A DNA stretch of 64,000 bases from Asterias amurensis (GCF_032118995.1 NC_092665.1:11822512-11886511); one strand, 5' to 3'; counted from the stretch's first letter, positions 12,501 through 27,500 are shown. The notes: generated by a model from the letters alone, not told the origin. Translations and numbers: made by a program.

Positions 12501-15500
12501 TTCACTTCAGAGGGAGCCGTTCTCACAATGTTTTATACTATCAACCTCTAACCCATTACTCGTTACCAAGTAAGGTTTTATGCTAATAATTATTTTGAGT
12601 AATTACCTACCAATAGTGCCCACTGCCTTCAATGATCTTTAGATTGGCAAGCAAGAGAAAATGTAGTTGAAAAATAAATATTTGGACTGGCTCAATTTTA
12701 ATTAACAGTTTATTTTTCTTAATATATATTTGAGGGGAGGGGGCACTGACTCTTCGCCACAGTGTTAGTACACCTCTGATTGTTGAAATGCCTATAGATA
12801 TTGACAATGTGAGCGCGAGATATAGCCGTATTTGTATATCGATTACAATGTACGGTATGACACACAAACACCTGGCTACATGTACTAATCAATATTAGGA
12901 TATCATTTGTACAGGGCAGCCTCCTTTTTTTTTGGTCTTCCTGTGCTTTTGTTTAAACGACGCTCGCAGCAGCGCCAGTTATCAATGAGGGTTTGCATTA
13001 AATTGTATGAATGAACCTGAGAAAAAAAAGGGACCAGTGATGTGTCGTGATATGTGTCAGGGAACGAATTCATCTAGCAAATTTATGCGAGGCAAAAGAA
13101 ATTTACACTTTGACTGAACTAGTTTTGTGCACACTGAATGCAGTTGACTAGCAAATCATTATTTTTGAGTAGCAAATGACACAATTTGTGTAGCATTTTG
13201 CTCTGCTAAACAAGGGAAAACATTGGCATTCATTCGCATCACACACACACACACACGAACATGTAGTAAACATTTTTATCAGTTTGAATTGGTGCAATTA
13301 TTTATTATTTTTTCATAGGCATTAATTTTATGCAGTGAAATATTAGTTTTGTGATGGTATTTTCAGTGTTTATAAATGTCATTGTTAGTTAGGTATTTTG
13401 TACCAGCACATACAATGTTGTTGCACTTGAACATTTAGGCCTTGCAATTAAAGGAACACATTGCCTTGGATCGGTCGAGTTGGTCTTTGAAAAGCGTTTG
13501 TAACCGTTTTTTATAAAATGCATATGGGTAGAAAGATATTGTAAAAGTAGAATACAATGATCCACACAAACATGCCTCGAAATTGCGTGGTTTTCCTTTA
13601 ACCTTGTCGACTAACACGTCGGCCATTTATGGGGGTCAAAATTTTGACTCCCATAAATGGCCGACCATGTTAGTTCGCACAGTAGAAGGAAAACCACGCA
13701 ATTTCGAGGCAAACTTGTGTGGATCATTGTATTCTACTTTTAAAACATCTTTCCAACCATATGCATTTTATAAAAAACGGTTACAAACGCTTTTGTTTTG
13801 ACCAACTCGTCCGATCCAAGGCAACGTGTTCCTTGAAACGCAGGCATATATCGGGCACTGTGGATATAAAAAGCACATTTTAAATTTCACATCTGAAAAT
13901 GATGAAATATGAGCATTTTAAACAGGTAGACTGCTTGGTTTTTAGTAGCCCACAGAACAAGTTTTAAGTAGGAGTGTTACTACGTAGCCTGTAGTAGAGT
14001 TTTTTTTTTTTTCCACTAGACATTTTAATATGGGCTAAGATCATTTAAATTTACAATTTATTTTTCTGATGAAATGGTCTGGATCACAAACAGTTTATTG
14101 GTCAAATGATGTTAAATTCACACACTCAAAAATCTGAACATATTTAAACAAATTATTATTCACATCTGAAAAAGATGAAATATGAGAAATTTAAACAAGA
14201 AGGTTGCACTGCTTTTTAGTAGCCAACAGGACAAATTGTGAAGTGGTTTATAAAATAGCCCATAGCATTATTGAACTAGACAAGGTACTCTGGGGTCGAT
14301 TTCACAAAGAGTTAGGACTATGCCTAACCCAGGACTAGTCCTAGGAGATATTAAAAAGTGATGGCAAGTCCCAACTTAGGACTAGTCCTGGGAGATATTA
14401 AAAAGTGATGGCAAGTCCTAACTTAGGACTAGTCCTAGGAGATATTAAAAAGTGATGGCAAGTCCTAACTTAGGACTAGTCCTAGGAGATATTAAAAACG
14501 TATGGCAAGTCCTAACGTAGGACTTGTCCTAGGAAATATTAAAAAGTGATGGCAAGTCCTAACTTAGGACTAGTCCTAGGAGATATTAAAAAGTGATGGC
14601 AAGTCCTAACTTAGGACTAGTCCTAGGAGATATTAAAAATGTATGGCAAGTCCTAACTTAGGACTAGTCCTAGGAGATATTAAAAACGTATGGCAAGTCC
14701 TAACTTAGGACTAGTCCTAGGAGATATTAAAATGTAAGTCCTAAGTGACGCCACGTAGATGATGGTGGTTCTGAGAAGAACCGTAGGGCTCAACATTTCG
14801 GGCAGTACTGTATACTCTGTCCATAAGGTTTATCGCGAATAGCAAAATATCAAGAGAGGGCGCTGTTGAACCCACACAAAGGTATAGGCGTTGCGTGCGC
14901 GAGTCGTAGAAACTGCATAGAAACCGCCCCATATTCCTTCCCACAATGCATTGCGTTTCTGAATCGCGATAAACCTTATTTTCTGGAGACTGCTGACGGC
15001 AGATGGTGTCTGATACATTGAGCCGTCCGGTTCTTCTAAAAACCACCATCACTCAAAAGAGATTTGTTTTCTTAGTCTATTAATGACTTTCAGTCCTGTA
15101 TGGTTCGTTTTGGAATGGGCAAGGGCACCACGGGCATTTTCTCCTTGGTAGAGGGGCACCCTGTAAAGGGCACCCTATGAAGAAATTGCAAATTTCTACT
15201 GTGGCATTTTACGGGCACTAAGGCAATGATCAGGGGGCATAAAGGCCATCGCCTTCGTTGTCTCCTACTTAGTAAAGTATCAGGCCTGGATTTTTGTAGT
15301 CTCTCAACCTCAAAGCAGTTATGTACCTGCCGTCGATTTCACAAAACTCTTCCTAACTTAAGACTAATCTTGTTGGACTTAGGACGAGTCCCAACCCTGC
15401 ACTGTAGCATGCAGACCTTAAGATTAATCCTAAGTTAGGACGAGTTACTCGTCCTAACTCGAGATAAGACGATTCCTAACTCTTTGTGAAATCGACGGCT

Positions 15501-18500
15501 GTACATGGATGGAATACATCAATGTGTTAGTGTACGATATTGAATGTTCTTCGTTTTGAATCGCCTGTATGTAAGGACAGTGATGCAAACTCGCTGAAAC
15601 CGGATCAATAACTTCCTACATGTTCCATCAACCACTAATCGCATTAACCCTTTCCAGTAACCTAGTTACTGGCCATTAACCAAGTCTTAATCCCATTTTA
15701 AAACCAAGTTCTAGTTAACGGCTTAATCTGAAGGGATCTCTGTGCGATCTAATTAATCTAGTTTCAAGTTGACTTAAATGCTTTCAGAAGGCTCACAAGT
15801 GGAATTCATTAAAGGGTCTGGGTACTTTTTGTATGACACAGACAGAATGTCCACAGATTTACATGTACATTAAACTCACACAGTTTGAACATAATGATGG
15901 TAGAAAGCTTCCCTTAAAATATTACTAGCTGAGGTGCTGTAGTTTTTGAGCAACGAGTAAAACAATGTCACAAAAACTCTGTGGACATTGTGTTTTAAAG
16001 TACCCAAATCCGTTGACTAAAAATGCAGGTCTATTCCTATAGATGCCATCTTTAGAGGCAACCAAGAGCTGCGTTAAGCGTTCTAATTTTCTTATGTGGC
16101 TAGGTGGTTTACATGTACCAACCAATCAAGCAATGAATTTGATAAAACTTGCGTGTGACGAGGTATTTACATGAACACAAAATGCATAGTTGTGCTTTAA
16201 AACAATTGTGACCATTGGCATTGTCTGTAAAGACAATTGTTTACACTCTGTGACATCCAAAAATCAGGAGAGTCGCATATAATCCGTTTATGCTAAAATA
16301 ATTGTAGCACCGCAGCAGGCAATTTTCAGGGAAGCTTTCTACTATCCTTATCTTTAAACAGTGTAGGTTTAATATAAATCTCTGAACGCTTGTGTTCTGT
16401 GTGATACAAAACGTACCCAAATCCTTTGAACACGCCTGTACATGTAGATCCTGTCGGCCATTTTGGGATCTGAAATGTAAAGGCATTGACTCTCCAAAAT
16501 GGTGAAAATGGTACAATAGAATGCGCATTGTGCTGAGGTGTATTCCTGCGCTCTTCATGATTCGAGCGCCCATCAATTCTCATGAATTAATATCAGGCTT
16601 AGAATTACATGCAGACCACGGTGGCCATGGCCTGCGTTGCCCCTGGTCTTGGCCTTGGTGCCCAAAGATTTTCTATGGAAGTGCCCTTTGCAAAATGAAA
16701 ACGCCCTTCCAAAGATGAAATTCCAGGCCTGCAATATTATAATTCAATGGTGCACCACTAATGTCCTAGGGAAAAAAAAATGATATAAGGATTGTGGATA
16801 TAGATAGTATGACATGCAGTGTGTGTTCATTATTCACGCTCCATGCACAGTTTCACATTAAACCAAGCAAGGCTGTCGGTTAGAGAGAGCCAGTGACAAC
16901 AAATCTTGCTCGCTACTCAGTGAAATAAATCAATACTAGCTGACCCGTACGGATTAAGCGTACTGTGCTAAGAAGCTAGTACAGTTTGTGTCTTGGGTCT
17001 TAGTAGGCCCTTCCGTACCGTCGCAATTTAATTTGCCAGCAGGCTTCATCCCTCGGACTAGATGAGTGAGTTCTTAAGGCCGAACCACTTTATATTGATA
17101 TGTATAAATTTCAGTCAAGGCGTCTCAAAAAAAAACTAAGGACAAGAAATAAAAAGTGGACGAGGTTACGTTCTTCTCCTCGTTCTTCGAGCCAGTGGCA
17201 AGATTTAAGATTACAGAATTTTGTTCATCACACTTTGAGTAATTTGTTAAATACGTAAGGATTTTTAAGGTTTTTAGATATGTGTAACAGAAGAACGTTA
17301 CATTGCTTTGTGGTGAATTTAAGTTATATATGCCTTAAGTACTGTACCTTTTGTTAGATTCCTCTAAAAATCTGGAAACCTACACGTATAACCATATTAA
17401 TAATACCCCCCCCCCCTGGAAACCTACAACCATAATAATAATAATATCCCCCCTCCCTGAGCAAGTTCAACAAACTGTGCACTTGTTTATTTATTTATTT
17501 ACTGTATTTATCCAGCAATGCAGTCATACATAATAATAAAACTGAGTTCTATCTTTAGCAGTTTATCATACATGTACCCCGATGGGCGTATCAAAAGTGT
17601 TCAGTTTTGTTTCCGGCAAGGTATGCAGATCTTCAGTCAGTCTGAATCATACATACTAAGCACCATGTACATGTATAAGGTGGTGTAGTGCAACACGCAG
17701 CCAATCAAAACAGGGGTGGATTTCACAAGAGTTAAGACTAGTCTTATCTCGAGTTAGGACGAGTTACACGTCCGTCCTAACTTAGACTACACATGTACAT
17801 GTAGCATTAAGTTTTTATTATGTCCTAAATAATAATTGAAAACAAAACCTTTCTAATTGGAAACACATTCATGACTTAGATTCATACTCCCCCGTTCTTA
17901 GAGCGAGTTCATTGGAAGAATTCAGGCCTCAGAATAACCCATTTTACCCGACAGCAGTTGCATGGTGGTGCCCCATGCTTTTGCTGTGGTGCCCCTAGCC
18001 CTATATAGGACTCTTTCTCTGTACACAGGAACAGAGTCCTAACTATTGAGGCCCGTTTCTGGGGCGGAAAAATTTCACAGCTTCATAACTTAAATCTTAC
18101 CTGCAACAATCCACTAATTTCAACAGATTCACATTCCATGGCGGCATACATTTTTCTGCGGTGGGTTTTGGTCCTCATATTTTCCTCACAAATCCGTCAT
18201 TTTTGTGAAATAATGCAGCTTCCAACGTTAAAAAGTTCCCGTTTCGATCGTTTTCTCACAGTGTTGTCTGTTGTCGTGCGTACGCCTGTACATTCGCATG
18301 CAAGACGCATGATGCAAGCTTAGACGCATGAATTCTTGCTCACCGTATCTTGACTGCACAGCGTTAACAACACAGTTCAAAATTTGCGCGTCGTGCGTCT
18401 TGCGTACACACGGCAGACTGTGAGAGTACGAACAAAAATGGGAATTCCTTAACGATCAAAACCCACCGCAGAAAAACATATGTTGCCATGGAATGTGAAT

Positions 18501-21500
18501 CTGTTGAAATTGGTGCTTTCTTGCAGGTAAGATTTGAGTTATGAAGCTGTGAAAATTTTCCGCCCCAGAAATGTACCCTGATGTCCAGGACGTCACTGTA
18601 GTACAAAACGAAAGTGTAAGGCCGCCAGGGCTATGGTGCCCCATGCTTTTGCTGTGGTACCCCATGCTGTGGTGCCCTTCGCATAGTCTCGAATCAAGCA
18701 TATAAAGCTTTCCTCATGGAAATGCCCCTTACCAGAGGAACATTGCTGAGCCCCGTCCAGAATGAACTTTAAAGACAGTGGACACTATTGGTAATTGTCA
18801 AAGACCAGTCTTCTCAGTTGGTGTATCTCAACATATGCATACAATAACAAACCTGTGAAAATTTGAGCTCAATCGGTCATCGAAGTTGCGAGATAATAAT
18901 GAAAGAAAAAACACCCTTGCCACACGAAGTTGTGTGCTTTTAGATGGTTGATTTCGAGACCTCAAATTCTAAACTTGAGGTCTCAAAATCAAATTCGTGG
19001 AAAATTACTTCAGAGGGAGCTGTTTCTCACAATGTTTTTTACTATCAACCTCTTCCCATTACTCGCCACCAATTAAGGTTTTATGCTAACAATTATTTTG
19101 AGTAGTTACCAATAGTGTCCACTGCCTTTAAGGCCTGAGATATTATAAATAGGATTCAAATCTACTATAAGAAAAACCCAAACTGAGTTCATTCACATTG
19201 CTTGCTTCTCATTTTCACCACCTTTTATGTTCATGGAAATGACAGTCAAAGGTTGTCTGTACATCACAGGCAGTATTTCCTGCCAGAGTGTTGGCTTCTT
19301 CCCCTACCCCCCCCCCCCAACTTCTTCTTTTTACTTTTCCATTTTGTTCAAAGCGTGTTTTTGTACGTCAGGTCTAATGGACTTGTATATATTGCATATT
19401 ATGGAGTGACATTTTAAACGGTTGAATTGTCAATTGTTAACTCTAGTCAGTTGACGTCATTTGGACTACTGAAAAGAAAGAAAAAAAAAAAAACTATATT
19501 AAGGGCGTTCATTTTTTGTTGTAGTGTTTTTATACAATAAAGTGTATAGTTGAAGCTTACTATTTTGTATAGTGTTTTTAAATAGAGATATTTTTTGTCA
19601 GAGCATTTTATAAGATTTGTCTCAAATTGCATTTAATTTAGTTTAAAGTCGATGTTCGAAAAAAATTGCAAACAAATTGGGGAAGTCATAGATTGCAAGA
19701 TGTCAACAATTTTCTAAAAAAAAAAAAAAAAAAAAAAAGAAAAGGTACAGTAACTTTTGTGTTCTTCTGGGTGACGTTATTCTGAAATTGTAACAAATAA
19801 AGTAATAGAAGTAAAACACGCTGAGCTGAAACAAAATTCCTGGAATGTTTTTTGTCGTGGTGTTTGAAATGCTCCTCTGTCCAATCTTGGGGCATTTTAA
19901 ATTGTTTTACTTCAAAATACTTTTTGTGATTTTGATCCTTATTCTATTATATTGGACACAAAATGTAAAAGGAAAAAAACAAAAGAAAAAGGTTGCCCTC
20001 GTTTTGTTTGTTTTGCCATATCATTCCTTAATTTGTGCGTATCGGTCCGTAAGGTGTAGGTATCACAGGCCTGATACTACACGGAGGCAATGAAGGCCAT
20101 TGCCTCCCCTGCTTGTTGCCGTGGTGCCCTTGAAATGCTCCTTTAGAAATTTACACTTTCCTCATGTAGAGTGCCCTTTACCAAGGAAAAGATGCCTTGG
20201 TGCCCTTGCCCTTTCAAAAAACGAAGCATACAGGGCTGGTATCGGCTTGATAAGCTACAGCTTGTGCATAGTATATGGGAACAACCCTGATGCTAGACTT
20301 GTGGCTAAGTCGTTAAATGTCTGTCACGGTGATAGCGTTCCGACTCTATTCCGAATCTCCCTGCGTTTCCCACGGTATTCTCGCGAGACTGCTGGCCCCG
20401 CCAGACTACTGCTTTCACGACTACGCTCCCAATTTGGAGTAGAAGTCGGCAACCAGCAGTTTGCGCGAGAGCAGTGATCTCGCGAGAGCACCGCCACAAC
20501 TCGACTATCTCACCCCGGTAGACCATGAACGACTTGTCCACAAGTCTCCCCTAATGGAGGAAAGTGATGCTCGACCTCAGAAATTTAAAATGTAGACAGT
20601 CTGGCACCTTAACTATTTCATTACATGTTAGTGAGTGTTGTTTCTTACTGGTGTCCTTCTTCTTGTAGCATCAATTATTCATATATTGTATATCCAGGCA
20701 TATATCCGTGCTGTCCTTTTAAAGGGACACGTTACCTTGGATCAGGCGAGTTGGTCTATGAAAAGTGTTTGAAACCGTTTGTTATAAAATGCATTTAATG
20801 GTTAGAATGGTTAGATTTTTTAAAGTGAGAATATACATGTAATGATCAACACAAATATGACTCGAAATTGCATGTTTTTTTTCTTTTCTTTTGGAACTAC
20901 CATGGTCGGCCATTTTGTGGAGTCAAAAATTTTACTCCACAAAGTGGAGTGCCGTGTTAGTTCACAAAAAATAGGGAAAACTGTGCAATTTCGTGGCATA
21001 TTTGTGTGGATCAGTATAGTGTACTTTTAAAACACCGTTCTAATCATGCATTTTATAAAAATCGGTTTCAAATGCTTTTCATAGACCTACTCGCCCGATC
21101 CAAGGCACTGTGTCCCTTTAAAAAAACAGCACGAATATATGCCTGGATATACAATACAATGCAGTCTCGCAGCAAATTACATCACCACAAACCAAACGGT
21201 AACCAATATGGCTGGCTTAGGCCAAGGTAATAACAATATACGTTGAATGGACTGGTTTAATTGATTTTCTTTATTAAAACAATGTAGGCATACAATTTGT
21301 TTTCAAGAGTTTGAAAGAGGGATGTGTACAATGTCTTTTTATTCATGATCTATGGACATGTTCAGACAGTGTACTAAAGTTATGAACATGTAGCACTAAA
21401 CCGTTTTAGCTTTTGGGCAGTGAGGGGTGGTCGTAAAACTAAAACTATACCTTGCGTTCAAACAGCTCTAAGTTAAACCAGATACAGTTTATCTTCAGCT

Positions 21501-24500
21501 TTAAGATGTCACACAGCACCGTGACCCAACACAACAACATCCGCTACAAGTGTGTTCAAAAGATGCGCGCTTTGCGCAATTCATTGCAGGGTACACAATC
21601 CGTCCTGAGTCACCGGTCACCTGTTAGGAGGTTGTTTGTATTCTGTTCACACACCATGCTAAAAGATAAAACCGGAGTGGTCTTGCGTTAAATCGTCCTC
21701 GCCAACTGATTTAACTATACACGGTTTTAACTTTATCCGATGAACGTTTTAAGAGCGTTCAGACACAAAGTCAAAACTGAATGAAGCCCAGGTCATACGA
21801 ATGTGGTACCAATTTGGATGTCACAAATTCGCAACAGATAATTCGCAACAGTTGAAATGCGACGTCAAAATTTGCAATCCTGTGAACCGGTCTGTTAACA
21901 GATTGATAGAGCTGACAAAATAGTCGCAGACAAAAGTCATGTTTAGTGTGATCAGCCATAAAATTAATAACAAAGCTGTGAAAATATGGTTTTTAATCCG
22001 TTATGTGAGTCAGGAGAAAATACGTAAAAAACTGTAATTTCATGTTAACACATTGTCCTTGCTGTTGATTGTAAACAACCAAAATCAGCTGATTGCATAT
22101 TTTTGTTTAAGGTTTTTCAGTACAGTTTTCTCGAATATGACTTCACTTGAGAGAGAAATTTTTTGCAGAAATTTTTTGTTTATATATTCTGAACTTCATT
22201 AATCAGTAAGCTTTTTTTTGTTGAATAAAACTGAACAACAGTATTTCTTATCTCTGCAGATCCTGTATAATATCTAAATATAATTTTGTTAGAGATTTTG
22301 TTTCCTTCACGCATGTGTACATGTACGTTGGAACTCGATATACCCAAATACTTTATGGATGCACAACTTGAACGATCCAGCATACCAAATCAATAGTTAG
22401 ACTCGCGCATTGAATTTTTCTTTTTGACCACAACCCCCCCCCCCGACATGAAATATTGACAAAAGATGGCCGCTCGAGGAATCAGGGTCTTGTGACTGTT
22501 AGTACCTCATTATGTATGCGTGCATGTGACTGTTGGTACCTCATTATGTATGCGTACATGTGACTGTTGGTACCTCATTATGTATGCGTGCATGTGACTG
22601 GTACCTCATTAAGTATGCGTGCATGTGACTGGTAGTACCTTATTGTGTATGCGTACATGTGACTGTTAGTACCTCATTTTGTATGCGTACATGTGACTGT
22701 TGATACCTCATTATGTATGCGTGCATGTGACTGGTACCTCATTAAGTATGCGTGCATGTGACTGTTAGTACCTTAATGTGTATGCGTACATGTGACTATT
22801 AGTACCTCATTTTGTATGCGTACATGTGACTGTTGGTACCTCATTATGTATGCGTGCATGTAACAGAACTCAAAGTTAACCACAACAAGTTTGCTTAGCA
22901 CTTGCTCAGCAGGAATGGGTTACCAACTGAAATGCCATGTACAATTCGATAGGCGCCTCATTACGAATGGAATATTCGCGTTGTTCTAGTGGTAAGACAT
23001 GTGCACTAAAATGGCAAAGGTTATGGGTTCAAATCTCACCCGAATAATATGTATACTATGCATGTGGAATTTTTCACAGGACTTGGGCAAAGTATTAACA
23101 GTGTACATAGTATACAGTGCGTTACACATAATTATCGTTGTATGGGTATTATTTTTAAAACCAAATAATATTCTTTATCCTGGATGCAAATTTCAAATCT
23201 ACATGAACTATAAGGATAGTATTCTGTGCTGACAGACTTCAGCACTTTCTGAAACTATATGCGCACAGCTACATGTCTGTATGCATGGCTTTAGGCTATA
23301 AATTCTTTTCAAAATGAGTTATTTCAGTACATAAATGAGCTATTTCAGAACAGGGCTTCAAATTCCAGAGATAAGAATGAACTTGTACATATGTAGCTTT
23401 AGCTTCCCACATCAGGTATACTATATGAAAACCTTTTTTTATAAAAACAAATTTGCAATGGTCATGGGACCCTTGGTAAACTCTGGACTCTGTTGCTTTG
23501 ATACGCAGCGGAGGAGTCCAACCTGGGCCAGATAAGAGTTAAAGGCATTGGACAATATTGGTAGATACTAAAAATAATGTTAGCACAAATTAAAAACTAA
23601 CTTGGTAATGAGCAATGGAGAGCTGTTGATAATATAAAAAATTGTGAGAAACGGCTCCCTCTGACTTGTCTGATGCAATTTAGTTTTTGAGAAAGAAATA
23701 ATTTCTTATTGTTGAATAAGAGACCTCAGCTGAGGTCTGGAATTCAAGGCATCTGAAAGCACACAACTTGTCCGTCAAGGGTGTTTTTTCTTCTAAATTT
23801 TCCAAATTTTCTTATGTTTTTTAATTTTATGCATGTTGAGATTTTAAACCAAGTGAGAAGACTGGTCTTTGACAATTACCGAAGGTGCCTTTAAAGATAA
23901 GAGTTAACTTTCCGTAGAGCTACATGTACATGTAATGTATGACCCAGTTCATACATTGTAGTTGTAGCTCTATTGTTCTTCAAACTGGAAAGGGTAGAGG
24001 CAATACATTAAAGGAACACGTTGCCTTGGATCGGTCGAGTTGGTCTTTGAAAAGCGTTTGTAACCGTTTTTTATAAAATGCATATGGGTAGAAAGATGTT
24101 GTAAAAGTAGAATACAATGATCCACACAAACATGCCTCGAAATTGCGTGGTTTTCCTTTTACCTCGTCGACTAACACGTCGGCCATTTACGTCGGCCATT
24201 TATGACTCCCATAAATGGCCGACCATGTTAGTTCGCACAGTAGAAGGAAAACTACGCAATTTCGAGGCAAACTTGTGTGGATCATTGTATTCTACTTTTA
24301 TAACATCTTTCCAACCATATGCATTTTATAAAAAATGGTTACAAACGCTTTTGTTTTGACCAACTTGTCCGATCCAAGGCAATGTGTTCCTTTAACACAC
24401 ACACATACATACATGTAGCACATTTAAGTACTTTACCTCTTTAATTGGATAAACGCTCATTCAACTGACTTTAATTAACTAATTAAAATATGGCACCAGA

Positions 24501-27500
24501 TGGTGCAGTAATTGCAACACTTTATGTAGATTGGTTGTGTGTTCACAGTGTGTTCACAGTACATTATTTAGGAATTGAAAATTAAGCGTGGAGTCTTTTA
24601 TGAATGCATGGCTTTCTGCCTCATTATGTTCAAAAATAAACTAAGTACTCATCTGTTTTGATTAAAATTTGTAACAGAGTAATCATTAAAAATGAAAATA
24701 AAGTATTGTTCCCTGCTGTCATCCTGTACTTTCTCTGAAGGGACACATTGCCTTGGATCGGTCGAGTTGGTCCATGAAAAGCGTTTGGAACCATTTGTTA
24801 TAAAATGCATATGGTGAGAAAGATGTTTTAGAGGTAGAATATAATGATCCACACAAATATGCCTCGACATTGCATGGTTTTCTTTTTACTTTGCGAACTA
24901 ACACGGTCGACCATATTGTGGAGTCAAAAACTTGACTCCACAGAATGGCGTGCCGTGTTAGTTCACGATGTATGAGGAAAACCATGCGATTTGAGGCATG
25001 ATCGTGTGGATCATTATATTCTACATTTAAAACATTTTCCCAATCACATCCATTTTATAACAACCGGTTTCAAACGCATTTCATGGACCAACTCGCCCGA
25101 TCCAAGGCAGCATGTCCCTTTAATGTTTTGTTGTATTTTTGGTCTCTATTTTGGTCTGTCTATTGTTCAATGTTCTGTTTGGCTTGAGAAGAAAAAACTT
25201 AAATGTGCTGAGCTTCTTCCTTTTTTTGTATAGAATGCTGACAAGATGTACAAAGGGGCTGTAATGTCACGATAATAATTTATGTAGTTCTTATACACGC
25301 TTTATCACACCTGATGGATATCAAAGCACTCGGCAGTTTTTGAATTGTACATTCTCTTATGTGAACAGGGGAAACAATGGAAAATGTCAATTCGGTCTGA
25401 TACCTGTTCAGGCTTGTATGCTTCATTTTTGAAAGGGCAAGGGCACAAGGCATTTTTTTCCTTGGTAAAGGGCACCCTTCTGGGGCATTTCAAGGGCACC
25501 AAGGCATAGCAGGGGGCACAGAGACAATCGCGTCCGTTGCCTCCGTGAAATATCAGGCCTGCCTGTTGTTTTACATGCATTCTTTTTTTCCTCACGTTAA
25601 TCCGGAGGTCGTTGGTTCAAATCCCACTCTAGTCAATTCTTTGTTCAACCCCAAAAATCATTTCAAAATTTACCCAGTCAGTTTCCCTTGTGGTTTATAT
25701 TGATATCTGAAACAAAAAGTTGCATCCCCTTAAGGTGATCCCCTGGCTGCCGCTTCCCAGGTTGTATCGTAATGTGGGTGTGATCCCTGGCTACACGGCA
25801 GTTAACGGTTGTATGGCTTCTGACTGGCACCCCCGAACAAAGATATTGACAAAACAGGAACACGGGCCAACATAGGGCTAGATAGCTCAGTTGGTAGAGC
25901 GCCGGCACTTTAATCCGGAGGTCGTTGGTTTGAATCCCACTCTAGTCAATTCTTTGTTCAACCCCAAAAAGCATTCTTTTTTGAGCGGAAATAGTTAAAA
26001 TATTGCGGCCATTCGGTACAAGCCGTTTGTGACAGCTACAGACTCTCATGGGTTAAAAGCTAGATCTTGTCCGAATTATGCAACTTTGGTTGCCGCTATG
26101 GCTATAGCGGCAACGCCAACATTGGAGAATAGGACTTTATGGGCGTTCCAGCCGCAGCCACTGCGAAACCATCAATACAGACATGGCCTTTCTGGAACGG
26201 AGAAACCAACATGGTTTGTAATATCATTTATCCAGTGTCTAGTAAATAATAAAAGAAATGTGTTTCTTATGTTACTTGAAACTTACGCTTTGTGTTATTT
26301 CCTTTTTCTCTACCTCTTCAGGTCATTGTGGCAACACACTTTCTGCTGACAGTATGGTGAGTGCATTTATTTATTCGATATCTACTTTCACATTTGTGTT
26401 TAGATAGTTTTCACAGGGTGACGGCCAATATTAGGTCTAGATTGCTTAATTGGTACATTACAGCGCTGGCATTTTAATCCAGAGGTCTTAGGTTCAAGCA
26501 GCAAATTGTCATGCACTCTTCAGTGTATATGATTTGAGGCATTGCATGGTGAGGTACATGTATCAATGTATATTTGGTGCTTAAAGGCAGTGGACACTAT
26601 GGGTAATTGCCAAAGACCAGTCTCCTCACTTGTATCTCAACATATGCATAAAATATCAAACCTGAAATCAAATAATGAAAGAAAAAACACCCTTGTCACA
26701 CGAAGTTGTGACTACTTTCCGGTGCTTGATTTCGAGACCTCAAATTCTAAATTCGAGGTCTCGAAATCAAATTCATGGAAAATTACTTCTTTCTCGAAAA
26801 CTACGTCATTTCAGAGGGAGCCGTTTCTCACAATGTTTTATACTATCAACCTCTCCCCATTACTCGTTACCAAGTGAGGTTTTATGCTTAGGATTGTTTT
26901 GAGTAATTACCAATAGTGTCCACTGCTTTTAAGCAACTCTGATGACCTTGGGCCCAGAGGTCGGTGCCCACCAGTCTCAGTCAGTTCCAATCCTCCCCAC
27001 CCTCCCCCTCTATCAAGATCCTGCCCCTTCCTACCCCCAGTCCGGCCACCATTAATTAATTACAAAGTACGGTGTTCAGTGCTGACCCTTCTAGAGAAAT
27101 TACATTTGGATGAAATTTGCCCAAGGCCAATAAGACTGGCCTTCTTAATATCGATATTATGGTAATAGGCAGCCATAATGTACAAATATGTACGGTAAAC
27201 CAAGTACACATGCAGTACACATTTGTATCCAGTGCATTGCTAGTGAAACTTAATGCCATTTTGTTTGTAATGAACAGTGTTTTATTTTTTTACTATCACC
27301 AATGGAAGGGGGTGCTTTAAAGGGAACATACTGTTTTTTTAGGAAAAGTATAATATTTTCCATCCTCAACACACACACGGTATAAAGGAAAATATGATCT
27401 TTGATCTACGTCTCTAGTGCTCTGAGGATACTTTTCCTTTCCTGAGGAAACTCCTTTAAGTCTTTAATTCCAGGGGTTTTGGACATGCCATCATTTCAAC

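Larger units (their letters stand above)
6552..26321 (+). other. AGTRAP intron 1 (19.8 kb)
   Basis: No coding exon is supported inside. It carries MITEs of families A (13448, 20719, 24008, 24737), B (12241, 18769, 23539), C (8676, 10574) and D (15811), minisatellites at 11478, 14292 and 22491, a 515-bp palindrome at 18055, many degenerate 'GGGCAAGGGCACC' repeats, and a tRNA-derived SINE at 25872. Stretches 6,600-7,990, 9,050-10,170, 16,740-17,700, 19,130-20,060 and 21,125-22,490 show nothing I can name beyond AT-rich sequence, homopolymer runs and, in 21,430-21,960, vaguely repeat-like ORF-poor DNA. Confidence 0.8.

Noticed and set aside
13583-13801. ORFs of 60-90 codons with 'KPRNFEA.LCGSLYSTF' in many places (987, 13435, 23980, 24117, 39461)
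   Set aside because: The shared peptide is the translation of family A MITE arms, not a gene family.
18520-18535. TTGCAG/GTAAG as a microexon boundary
   Set aside because: It is an arm of the 515-bp palindrome, the mirror copy exists on the other arm, and no coding frame joins it; AGTRAP exons 1 and 2 already splice in phase.
20100-20477. 125-codon + strand ORF
   Set aside because: First half is an inverted family F repeat; the rest is the TCTCGCGAGA patch. No homology.
22491-22862. CRISPR-like array
   Set aside because: Units are contiguous and similar throughout with no unique spacers, in a eukaryotic intron: a minisatellite.
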